From positions 1 through 12,421 of the forward strand of contig JAKSSQ010000034.1 of NCBI GenBank assembly GCA_024403005.1: DNA of 12,421 bases. The letters are read 5' to 3'. The stretch's first letter is position 1, and each line of letters begins with the position of its first letter. The notes beneath the pieces are model-generated. The model ran no database searches. It had not been told where the DNA came from and saw nothing but the letters and a program-made list of their open reading frames with translations. Position numbers and translations under genes: made by a program. Origin of the DNA: Clostridia bacterium (GTDB lineage: Bacteria > Bacillota > Clostridia > Peptostreptococcales > Anaerovoracaceae). Of this stretch, positions 6,585 to 12,421 are shown piece by piece.

Positions 6585-6683
6585 GTGGGTCACTTAACAT
6601 CTAAAGACGCATACAAAACACTGACCAGAAGCTGCTCAGCATGCAGTATAAGAAGAAATAATGTAAAGAAAGGCACCGCCTGA
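6585..6683 (+). pseudogene. Probable remnant of an iron-sulfur protein gene (N-terminus MGHLTSK)
   Basis: A GTG at 6585 follows GGGAG (6574-6578) at an ideal six-base distance and opens a 32-codon frame beginning MGHLTSKDAYKTLTRS. From memory, this matches the N-terminus of a family of anaerobe proteins with 4Fe-4S domains that begin MGHITSK..YK.L..RLNRFPQGAP; no search was run. Similarity stops after about 16 residues, and the TGA stop (6681-6683) lies inside the loop of the following terminator. In another frame, KLLSMQYKKK ends at a TAA at 6659-6661, which looks like an ordinary protein C-terminus. The simplest reading is a large internal deletion that joined the 5' end of a gene to its 3' end out of frame, leaving promoter, RBS and terminator intact. 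An expressed 32-residue peptide cannot be ruled out. Confidence 0.5.
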
Positions 6684-6701
6684 AGTGGCGATGCCTTTTT
6701 T
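6668..6701 (+). terminator. Intrinsic terminator of the remnant transcription unit
   Basis: AAAGGCA-CCGCC pairs with GGCG-TGCCTTT with one C-A mismatch, closing on TGAAGT, and is followed by a T-run. With the promoter at 6525-6553 it would delimit a transcript of about 140 nt. Confidence 0.85.
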
Positions 6702-6917
6702 GTGTGCCTAATTTTCGGCAGCAGTACCTGCATCGGGATTTATATCCCTCTTCGTGCTGAATTATTTTATTATCGTTCAAAATTTAATCCTTTCCTGAGA
6801 TCTCACTATAGATACGGCCCTCGCCGCAATTTTTCTCAAAAAAGATGAATGCTATTTTTTGTGCCGCGCCCATATGTTATAGTTAAATAAAGCAGACTAA
6901 TTTAGTAAGGAGGCACT
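6702..6917 (+). promoter_or_regulatory. Upstream region and extended -10 promoter of the MBL hydrolase gene
   Basis: TGT-TATAGT at 6875-6883 forms an extended -10 element. Only a T-run (6855-6860) occupies the -35 position. Transcription would start near 6890, giving a short leader before AAGGAGG at 6907-6913. The rest of the stretch (6702-6850) shows no gene or strong repeat. Confidence 0.5.
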
Positions 6918-7607
6918 ATGCCGGACATTATACAAATTAACACCAATACCTGGAGATTCGAAGACGATTTCGTGAGGTTTTTCCTGCTGGAAGGTGCAGA
7001 AGGGGCTGCGCTTATCGACAGCGGTGTGGCTTCAGACAATGCTCTGGAGCTTGCGAAGACTCTCACCGATAAACCCGTCATGCTCATAAACACCCACGGC
7101 GACGGAGACCACACCTCCGGAACCGCTGCATTTGCGGAAATCCATATGCACGAGCAGGACTACGTAAACTGCAGCATCGGCGCAAAATTTCCGGGAGTAA
7201 AGCTTGCAAAGATTAACGACGGAGACATTATAGATTTGGGCGGAAGACCGCTTAAAGCAGTCCACATTCCGGGCCACACCAGGGGAAGCCTGGCATTTCT
7301 GGACGTGAACAGCCGCATCCTCTTCGCAGGAGATTCCGTGCAGAAGGGCCAAATCTTTATGTTCGGCGGCCACCGCTGCCCCGAAGCATTCGAAGCGGCT
7401 CTGGACAAAATAATAGCTCTGCAGAGCGAATACGACTGCATTTATGCTTCTCACGGTGAATTCTGCCTGCCCAAAGACTACGCGGAGAAGGTTAAAGCTG
7501 CATGGCTTGAGGTCCAGGCTGGGAACCTCGCTTTCGAGATGGTTAACCTCTACGGAGCAGAAGTAAAATCCTATACTCTGGACGCCTGCGGTTTCTATCT
7601 GGACTAG
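6918..7607 (+). CDS. MBL-fold metal-dependent hydrolase with HxDxDH motif
   Basis: The 229-residue cytoplasmic protein (no signal peptide) has the metallo-beta-lactamase fold. The metal motif is THGDGDHTSG (H60, D62, D64, H65), where the canonical motif is HxHxDH, so the second histidine is replaced by aspartate. The other ligands are in place: H120 in HIPGHTRGS, D139 in LFAGDS, and H179 in ASHGEF. Length and order resemble the glyoxalase II/lactonase-like branch; the substrate is unknown. The start is well supported by AAGGAGG four bases before the ATG. An alkylsulfatase-like MBL gene begins 66 bases downstream on the same strand without an obvious terminator between, so the two may be co-transcribed. 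HGDGDH variants occur, to my recollection, in other Clostridia, so this is a subfamily trait rather than damage. Confidence 0.88.
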   Translation: MPDIIQINTNTWRFEDDFVRFFLLEGAEGAALIDSGVASDNALELAKTLTDKPVMLINTHGDGDHTSGTAAFAEIHMHEQDYVNCSIGAKFPGVKLAKINDGDIIDLGGRPLKAVHIPGHTRGSLAFLDVNSRILFAGDSVQKGQIFMFGGHRCPEAFEAALDKIIALQSEYDCIYASHGEFCLPKDYAEKVKAAWLEVQAGNLAFEMVNLYGAEVKSYTLDACGFYLD

Positions 7608-7630
7608 ACCCGGGCCAACAAAGGCTGAAC

Positions 7631-7645
7631 TGCGCACAGTGCGCA
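7631..7645. promoter_or_regulatory. 15-bp perfect palindrome ahead of the alkylsulfatase gene
   Basis: TGCGCACAGTGCGCA is a perfect inverted repeat about a central A, 28 bases before the downstream ATG. It has no T-tract, so it is not a typical terminator. It could be an operator, or a 5'-UTR hairpin that modulates translation or processing between the two MBL genes. A TATAGA at 7652-7657 might be a weak -10, but no -35 stands at the right distance. Confidence 0.45.
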
Positions 7646-7673
7646 AAGCAATATAGATAGGAAGGTGTGTATT

Positions 7674-9659
7674 ATGAAAAAAGAAAGAATGGCAGCGCTA
7701 TTGCTGGCTGCCGCTGTGGCCGTCTCGGCGACCGCCTGCGGAGCTCCGGCTGCGCCGCAAGGCCCGCAGCTTAACGCGGAAACCAAACCTGCAAGCCAGT
7801 ACACAATTGATGCGAACGACCAGGTGTACGCGCTGCTGGATTTCAGCGATAGGACCGAATTCGAAAACGCCGAAAGAGGGCTGATTGCGTCACCGGAATC
7901 CCTCGAAATCCGTGACGCCAACGGAAAGCTCGTATGGAGCCAGGATGCCTACGCATTCCTTGAAAATGATGCTCCGGACACCGCAAACCCCAGTCTTTGG
8001 AGAAATGCCCAGCTTAATCATATAAGCGGCCTCTTCGAAGTAACGGATGGTATTTACCAGGTTCGCGGCTACGACATGACCAACATCACCTTTATTAAAG
8101 GCGATACCGGCTGGATTATCGTAGACCCGCTCATGAGCGTTGAGTGCGCTCAGGCAGCCTTTGCCCTGGTAAAGGAAAACCTGGGCGACTACCCCGTAAA
8201 GGCGATAATCTACAGCCATCCCCACGTAGACCACTTCGGCGGTGTAAGAGGTGTTGTAGACGAAGCAGATGTTCTTTCCGGCGCAATCCCGGTAATTGCC
8301 CCCGAAGGATTCGAAAAGCACGCGATAAGCGAAAATGTATATTCCGGCAACGCGATGGGCCGCAGAGCCAGCTACCAGTACGGAACTATAGTTAAAAGCG
8401 GAGAAACCGGATCCCTTTCCATCGGTATCGGCATGGGTCAGTCCACCGGCCTTGCAAGCTACATTTCCCCGACTCAGGAAATCCATAAGACAGGCGAAAA
8501 ACTGGTTCTCGACGGCGTGCAAATCGAATTCCAGCTTACTCCCGGAACGGAAGCTCCCGCAGAAATGAACTTCTGGATCGGCGAAAAGAACGCCCTCTGG
8601 ATGGCAGAAAACTGCACCGGCACCATGCACAACCTCTATACTCTTAGAGGTGCGCAGGTCCGCGACGGCAATGCATGGGCAGAATACATCATGGAAACCA
8701 TTTCCCTCTACGGAGATAAGGCGAAAGTAGTCTTCCAGTCCCACAATTGGCCTCACTGGGAAAATGAAGTAATCGGTGAATACCTGCTGAACACCGCAGC
8801 AGCATACAAGTTTATAAACGACCAGACATTGCTCTACATAAACGAAGGCTACACGGAAACCGAAATCGCAAACATGATTAAGCTTCCGGAAAATCTGGAA
8901 AAAGTGTGGTACACCCGCCAGTATTACGGCACAGTTTCCCACAATTCCAAGGCTGTTTACGAAAAGTACATGGGCTGGTACGACGGCAACCCCATCCATC
9001 TGGCAGAGCTGACCCCAACGGATTACGCAAAGAAGATGGTAGCTTATCTGGGCGATAAGAAAGCCGTTATGGAAATGGCTAAAAAGGATTTCGAAAACGG
9101 CGAATACCAGTGGGTAGCGCAGATTACCAACATGCTGGTCTTCGACGACCCCTCCGACATGGATGCCAGATATTTATGTGCAGATGCTCTGGAGCAGCTT
9201 GCATACCAGGCTGAATCCGGTCCGTGGAGAAATGCATATCTGAGAGCTGTATATGAACTCAGAAACGGCACAAACGACGACCCGGGAACCCGTGCAGGCG
9301 GCGCAAGCGACGCAATCGCGCACATGACTCCGGAAATGGTCTTCGACTACCTGGGCATCCTTGTGGATACGAGCAAGGTTTCGGATCTCTCCTTTACCGC
9401 TAATGTGGTTCTACCCCGCGGCTCCTACGTGCTGCGCGTTGTTAACGGCGTACTCCTCTACCAGGTGAACGCAAAGGCAGAAGATGCAGACGTTACATGG
9501 ACTACGAACCTCAAGGGCCTGCTGTCCATAGTTCAGAAGAACGCAGAAGGCGTCACCGCTCTCGTTGCTCAGGAAGGCGACGAAACATGCCTTGCAAAGC
9601 TGCTTGACGCAATCACAGTAATGACAGACTACAGATTCTTTAACATTATCGAACCTTAA
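7674..9659 (+). CDS. Predicted lipoprotein alkylsulfatase (SdsA1/BDS1-like, MBL fold)
   Basis: The family hydrolyses alkyl sulfate esters to alcohol or ketone plus sulfate with a binuclear zinc site. The product is 661 residues from ATG 7674; I prefer this to a GTG at 7665 because AGGAAGG (7659-7665) lies eight bases upstream. An N-terminal signal ends SATAC with a lipobox-like cysteine at C22, so it is probably an exported lipoprotein. The MBL domain carries SHPHVDHFGG (H182, H184, D186, H187), E293, E312 in ENCTGTMHNLYTLRG, and H357 in SHNWPHW. This spacing agrees with the SdsA1 ligand set as I recall it. A helical dimerisation domain (about 395-520, with QWVAQITNMLVFDDP and ARYLCADALEQLAYQ) and an SCP2-like C-terminal domain (about 540-661) follow. 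All three family domains are present. The physiological substrate in an anaerobe is unclear; host mucin, steroid or detergent-like sulfate esters are possibilities only. Confidence 0.9.
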   Translation: MKKERMAALLLAAAVAVSATACGAPAAPQGPQLNAETKPASQYTIDANDQVYALLDFSDRTEFENAERGLIASPESLEIRDANGKLVWSQDAYAFLENDAPDTANPSLWRNAQLNHISGLFEVTDGIYQVRGYDMTNITFIKGDTGWIIVDPLMSVECAQAAFALVKENLGDYPVKAIIYSHPHVDHFGGVRGVVDEADVLSGAIPVIAPEGFEKHAISENVYSGNAMGRRASYQYGTIVKSGETGSLSIGIGMGQSTGLASYISPTQEIHKTGEKLVLDGVQIEFQLTPGTEAPAEMNFWIGEKNALWMAENCTGTMHNLYTLRGAQVRDGNAWAEYIMETISLYGDKAKVVFQSHNWPHWENEVIGEYLLNTAAAYKFINDQTLLYINEGYTETEIANMIKLPENLEKVWYTRQYYGTVSHNSKAVYEKYMGWYDGNPIHLAELTPTDYAKKMVAYLGDKKAVMEMAKKDFENGEYQWVAQITNMLVFDDPSDMDARYLCADALEQLAYQAESGPWRNAYLRAVYELRNGTNDDPGTRAGGASDAIAHMTPEMVFDYLGILVDTSKVSDLSFTANVVLPRGSYVLRVVNGVLLYQVNAKAEDADVTWTTNLKGLLSIVQKNAEGVTALVAQEGDETCLAKLLDAITVMTDYRFFNIIEP

Positions 9660-9662
9660 AGC

Positions 9663-9737
9663 TTTGAATTAAATTCAAATAAACTGCATAAAAAGCATGC
9701 AAAAACCCGGACGCGGGGACTGCGTTCCGGGTTTTTT
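9663..9737. terminator. Bidirectional terminator between convergent genes
   Basis: AAAACCCGGACGC (about 9702-9714) pairs with GCGTTCCGGGTTTT (about 9722-9735) with one bulged base. It has a T-run on the plus strand and an A-run at its left edge that serves as a T-run on the minus strand. It can therefore end both the alkylsulfatase and the symporter transcripts. A small perfect palindrome, TTTGAATT-A-AATTCAAA, lies just before it at 9663-9679. Confidence 0.88.
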
Positions 9738-9773
9738 GCTGGATTATATCTGGTAGGTTATGACCTGTGGAAA

Positions 9774-11186
9774 TTACTTGTTAAGCTTTTCGCGGTAAGC
9801 CTGTACTTCCTTAGCTGCAATGCCGGAGAGGGCGAAGAGCGCAACCAGGTTGGGGAAGGCCATGAGACCATTAAAGATGTCTGCCAGGTTCCATACAGCG
9901 GAAACTGTAAGGTAAGGTCCGATAAAGATAGCTGCGATGTAGAGCCAGCGATAGCTCTTTACGAAGCTGTTCTTTTCGCCGAGCAGGTATTCCAGGCAGC
10001 GTTCGGAGTAGTAGCTCCAGCCCAGAATTGTTGTGAATGCGAAGAATGCAAGGCAAACCATGAGGAGGAATGCGGAGATCTTTGCGGGAATGGGGAGGCC
10101 AACCTGCCATGCATAGGATGTAACAGCTGCGCCCTTGAGGCCCTGTTCCCAAGCGCCTGTCATGATGATTGCCAGACCTGTCATTGTGCAGATTATGATA
10201 GTATCGATGAATGTACCCAGCATGGAGATTGTACCCTGTCTAACGGGTTCATCCGTCTGAGCTGCTGCTGCAGCGATAGGAGCAGAACCGAGGCCTGCTT
10301 CGTTGGAGAAGATACCTCTTGCGATACCCTTCTGCATGGCGATCTTAATGGAGATACCTGCGATACCGCCGGCAACTGCTTCGGGCTTGAACGCACCGTA
10401 TACGATAAGGTAGATTGCGTTAGGCAGCTTTGTAATGTTGCAGATAATGAGGAGAATGCTGATGGCAAAATACATAACTGCCATAACGGGAACTACCTTT
10501 TCTGCTACTGCAGAAATGCGCTTGAGGCCGCCGATTATTACAAGGGCTGCGCAGATTGTAACTGCCAGACCTGCGATGATTGTGGTCAGTGTAATGACTG
10601 TTTCAGAGTCTGTGCCCTGAGCCAGTGTAAACATTACGTGTGCAGCTTCGGGGTCGAAGAAGTTCTGAGCTGCTGTTGTAATGCCGTTAATCTGTGTAAT
10701 TGTACCGATACCGAGAAGACCTGCGAGTACGCCGAATACGCAGAAGAGCTTTGCCAGCCACTTCCAGCCTGCACCCATGCCTTTTTCGATATAGTAGAAC
10801 GGTCCGCCCATTACGTGGCCGTCTGCTGCGATTTCTCTGTACTTAACAGCCAGCATGCATTCTGTGAACTTTGTAGCGATACCTACTACAGCTGCCAGTT
10901 CCATCCAGAACAGAGCGCCGGGGCCGCCTGCACCGATGGCTGTCGCAACGCCTACTATGTTGCCTGTACCTATTGTTGCGGACAGCGCGGTGCAAAGGGA
11001 TGCAAATGGGCTTACTTCGCCTGCGCCGCTGCTTTCCTTGGAGAACAGGTTCTTAATACCGTGTCCGAGGAAGCGCTGAGCGCCTGTGCGAATTGTGAGC
11101 AGAAGTCCTACACCGAGGATGAGGACCATTAAAGGGACGCCCCAGACAAAACCGTCAACGGCATCGATGATTTCATTGATTGACAT
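9774..11186 (-). CDS. Alanine/glycine:cation symporter (AGCS family)
   Basis: The product is a sodium- or proton-coupled importer of alanine and glycine in the cytoplasmic membrane. The 470 residues form about 10-11 hydrophobic helices. The family signature GGPGALFWMELAAVVGIATKFTE starts at residue 87. SATIGTGNIVGVA (69-81) and GIFSNEAGLGSAPIAAA (291-307) are the conserved ion/substrate regions, and GWSYYSERCLEYLLG (389-403) is also typical. The ATG at 11186 has GAAGGAG (complement of 11192-11198) at about five bases. A tandem glycine riboswitch and a terminator in its 5' UTR show that glycine is the controlling ligand and probably a main substrate. Codon use is strongly biased, as in the threonine dehydratase gene, suggesting high expression. 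It is convergent with the alkylsulfatase gene and monocistronic. Confidence 0.96.
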   Translation of the reverse strand: MSINEIIDAVDGFVWGVPLMVLILGVGLLLTIRTGAQRFLGHGIKNLFSKESSGAGEVSPFASLCTALSATIGTGNIVGVATAIGAGGPGALFWMELAAVVGIATKFTECMLAVKYREIAADGHVMGGPFYYIEKGMGAGWKWLAKLFCVFGVLAGLLGIGTITQINGITTAAQNFFDPEAAHVMFTLAQGTDSETVITLTTIIAGLAVTICAALVIIGGLKRISAVAEKVVPVMAVMYFAISILLIICNITKLPNAIYLIVYGAFKPEAVAGGIAGISIKIAMQKGIARGIFSNEAGLGSAPIAAAAAQTDEPVRQGTISMLGTFIDTIIICTMTGLAIIMTGAWEQGLKGAAVTSYAWQVGLPIPAKISAFLLMVCLAFFAFTTILGWSYYSERCLEYLLGEKNSFVKSYRWLYIAAIFIGPYLTVSAVWNLADIFNGLMAFPNLVALFALSGIAAKEVQAYREKLNK

Positions 11187-11255
11187 TGTTTACTCCTTCT
11201 ATACAATAAAATTTCGCTTGCTTCATATTGTCTGGGTTTATTTGCGGTCTTGAAT

Positions 11256-11294
11256 GAAAATAAAAACGCCTTCTCCTTTAGCCGGAGAAGGCGC
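11256..11294 (-). terminator. Intrinsic terminator in the symporter leader (riboswitch expression platform)
   Basis: On the minus strand GCGCCTTCTCC (read from 11294) pairs with GGAGAAGGCG, closing on GGCTAAA, and is followed by TTTTTATTTTC. It lies between the glycine aptamers and the symporter start codon, so it is the likely control point for premature termination. The RBS of the symporter is about 58 bases further on. Confidence 0.88.
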
Positions 11295-11308
11295 AGAAAA
11301 TTCAAACA

Positions 11309-11364
11309 GCATATCGGATTAAAACAACAAGATAGTAATACACAAAAATACTAATCCGATGATA
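11309..11364 (-). promoter_or_regulatory. Long-range hairpin between glycine aptamers and terminator
   Basis: ATCGGATTA (11313-11321) and TAATCCGAT (11352-11360) are perfect 9-bp complements around a 30-base AT-rich loop, and ATAT/ATAT extends the stem past one bulged base. A smaller TAGTA/TACTA pair lies within the loop. It is not part of the conserved glycine aptamer, and it sits where an anti-terminator or spacer element would be expected. I did not find an obvious complement to the terminator stem in it. Confidence 0.55.
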
Positions 11365-11371
11365 TTGCTTT

Positions 11372-11530
11372 GCTTCTGTCCTTTTGCCTGAGAGATTAAT
11401 TCCTTTCGGAACATTGCACCTTCGGCCCTCACGTTAAGTGAGCTTCTCCAGAACGCGATCCCCTTACAGTCCTTTTGCCTGAAATTTTCAAATCTTCGGC
11501 GGCACTTTCGTGCTCTCTCCTGCGCGGTTC
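11372..11530 (-). ncRNA. Tandem glycine riboswitch
   Basis: Reading the minus strand, two glycine aptamers follow one another. The first, about 11530-11466, shows GCAGGAGAGAGCAC, GTGCCGCCGAAG and CAGGCAAAAGGAC. The second, about 11456-11372, shows TTCTGGAGAAGC, GGGCCGAAGGTGCAA and CTCAGGCAAAAGGACAGAA. Its P1 is formed by TTCTG/CAGAA. The repeated GCCGAAG and CAGGCAAAAGGAC blocks are the class hallmarks. The aptamers bind glycine; the downstream terminator and a glycine/alanine importer make this transcriptional control of uptake. Whether glycine turns the gene on or off cannot be read with confidence: most tandem glycine switches of gcv operons are ON switches, but transporter-linked ones may be OFF. 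Confidence 0.95.
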
Positions 11531-11560
11531 AACTCGCACAATATGAAATTGATGGAGTGT

Positions 11561-11589
11561 ATTATACATAGGGATTTTGAAAATATCAA
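11561..11589 (-). promoter_or_regulatory. Promoter of the glycine riboswitch-symporter transcript
   Basis: On the minus strand, TTGATA (complement of 11584-11589) and TATAAT (complement of 11561-11566) stand exactly 17 bp apart. Transcription would start near 11554, about 25 bases before the first aptamer. Confidence 0.85.
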
Positions 11590-11624
11590 CCCCTTTTTAA
11601 TTAATATATTCTTTTTATTTAGAT

Positions 11625-11635
11625 TGTGATATAAT
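11625..11635 (+). promoter_or_regulatory. Extended -10 promoter of the DUF362 gene
   Basis: TGTGA-TATAAT, with the perfect hexamer at 11630-11635 and TGn just before it, lies 50 bases upstream of the ATG. The -35 position (TATTCT, 11607-11612) is poor. It is divergent from the symporter promoter, with about 65 bases between the two -10 elements. Confidence 0.65.
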
Positions 11636-11684
11636 TATCAAAGAAAAAATAGTATGCTAACTATGTTTAGTGGAGATTAATAAA

Positions 11685-12421
11685 ATGAAGACTCATGTTA
11701 TTGTTACCCAGACAGCAGACATGAACATGCGCAGCGACTACGTTTCGCTGCCGGCTAATTATGGTTCAAAAGAGTATTACGACAGGGCAGATGTTAAGGA
11801 AATCTACCGTGCTGTGTACGAAAATCTCGATAAACTGGACCAATGCGAGCGTTTTTCTGATAAATTCAGCAATTGCAGCAGAATCCTTGTAAAGCCGAAC
11901 CTTGTGTCTGTATACCATAACAGCGGCATGGACGAAGTGGACTATCCCGAGTCTACAGACCCCAGAGTCTTCGATGCTGTTCTCTCTTATTTAAAGAAAT
12001 TCGGCAAGGAAATTATAATTACCGAGTCTTCCGGCAAACCCATGCCGACAAGGAACAGTTTTAAGAATGCAGGCTACGACCGCATTGCAAAGCACCACAA
12101 AGTCGGCCTGGTCGCTCTCGAAACAAAACCAGTCGTAAGATATATGCTCCCCAAAGCAGAAGTAATGAAGGAAGTATATATCCCCGAACTCTACAAAGAC
12201 ATCGTAGACGGCAAGGCCTGCTACGTGTCCGTTCCGAAACTCAAGACCAACATCTACACCGGTGTAACCCTGGGCTTTAAAAACGCCATGGGCACCATTC
12301 CTTACGCTCTTCGCGAAAGAAACCATAATTACTATATAAATAAAAAACTTGCAGATCTGCTTTACCTTTTTAAGCCGGATCTCATTATTATTGACGGAAT
12401 CATCGGAGGAGAGGGCAATAC
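11685..12421 (+). CDS. DUF362 domain protein, 5' part (runs off the window)
   Basis: The first 245 residues are visible and the frame remains open at the right edge. DUF362 hallmarks are present: ILVKPNL (67-73), IIITESSGKPMP (110-121), VPKLKT (183-188), GFKNAMGTIP (197-206) and IIDGIIGGEGN (235-245). Members of this family in anaerobes are often associated with, or fused to, 4Fe-4S ferredoxin domains; their reaction is not established. The missing C-terminus would show whether such a domain is present here. No signal peptide is seen. The RBS is TGGAG at 11671-11675, nine bases before the ATG. The gene is divergently transcribed from the glycine-controlled symporter, and nothing in the sequence ties it functionally to that gene. 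Confidence 0.9.
   Translation, partial: MKTHVIVTQTADMNMRSDYVSLPANYGSKEYYDRADVKEIYRAVYENLDKLDQCERFSDKFSNCSRILVKPNLVSVYHNSGMDEVDYPESTDPRVFDAVLSYLKKFGKEIIITESSGKPMPTRNSFKNAGYDRIAKHHKVGLVALETKPVVRYMLPKAEVMKEVYIPELYKDIVDGKACYVSVPKLKTNIYTGVTLGFKNAMGTIPYALRERNHNYYINKKLADLLYLFKPDLIIIDGIIGGEGN

Larger units (their letters stand above)
6168..6598. repeat. Cluster of five ACTTAAC/GTTAAGT motifs
   Basis: GTTAAGT occurs at 6168-6174 and 6461-6467, and ACTTAAC at 6198-6204, 6429-6435 and 6592-6598. Four of the five are ACTTAACA when read in that orientation. The only other copy I noticed in the window is inside the glycine riboswitch near 11433. The copies at 6198 and 6461 also contain TTAACAA, a Rex half-site. 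The last copy lies within the remnant open frame described below and may be there by chance. Confidence 0.6.

Noticed and set aside
7890..8999. 369-codon open frame antisense to the alkylsulfatase gene
   Set aside because: The sense strand encodes a full-length family member with all motifs. The antisense frame has no RBS, no recognisable domain and an implausible composition.
10638..11132. 164-codon open frame antisense to the symporter gene
   Set aside because: Very cysteine-rich product, mirror of biased codons in a clearly recognised gene.

Overview
The window looks like a chromosomal segment from a low-to-mid GC Firmicute of the class Clostridia, probably an anaerobic amino-acid fermenter. 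The evidence is strong AAGGAGG-type ribosome binding sites, sigma-A-like promoters, many U-tract intrinsic terminators, a tandem glycine riboswitch, and genes typical of Clostridia (MacB-like permease with a CARDB-like partner, a threonine dehydratase with an ACT domain, a DUF362 protein). The genus cannot be fixed from sequence reading alone.

Layout. (1) 49-3397: two translationally overlapping genes. One encodes a secreted, membrane-anchored protein with tandem ~121-residue Ig/CARDB-like repeats. The other is a MacB/FtsX-type ABC permease. The ATPase is not present and is probably upstream of base 1. (2) 3410-4910: a monocistronic threonine ammonia-lyase gene with a Rex-like operator and an extended -10 promoter. 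Its terminator hairpin overlaps the promoter of the next operon. (3) 4863-6007: rplM-rpsI, with a long structured leader and a terminator. (4) 6008-6917: a ~900 bp region without an intact gene. It holds a cluster of ACTTAAC motifs, including an inverted CCGG-N4-GAAACTTAACAAA pair, and a promoter/RBS/terminator unit around what looks like the remnant of a gene whose product starts MGHLTSK. (5) 6918-9659: two metallo-beta-lactamase-fold genes in tandem. The first is a small hydrolase with an unusual HxDxDH metal motif. The second is a predicted lipoprotein of the alkylsulfatase (SdsA1/BDS1) family with a full metal-ligand set. (6) 9702-11589, minus strand: an alanine/glycine:cation symporter controlled by a tandem glycine riboswitch, an extra long hairpin and a terminator. 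(7) 11625-12421: a divergent DUF362 gene that runs off the right edge.

Several parts fit amino-acid catabolism. The threonine dehydratase has ribosomal-gene-like codon bias and a possible redox (Rex) operator, and the glycine/alanine importer is glycine-sensing. No CRISPR array, tRNA, rRNA or complete mobile element was seen. The most interesting items are the Rex-like operator at threonine dehydratase, the promoter embedded in a terminator, the structured rplM leader, the gene remnant with intact expression signals, and the two MBL-fold genes.
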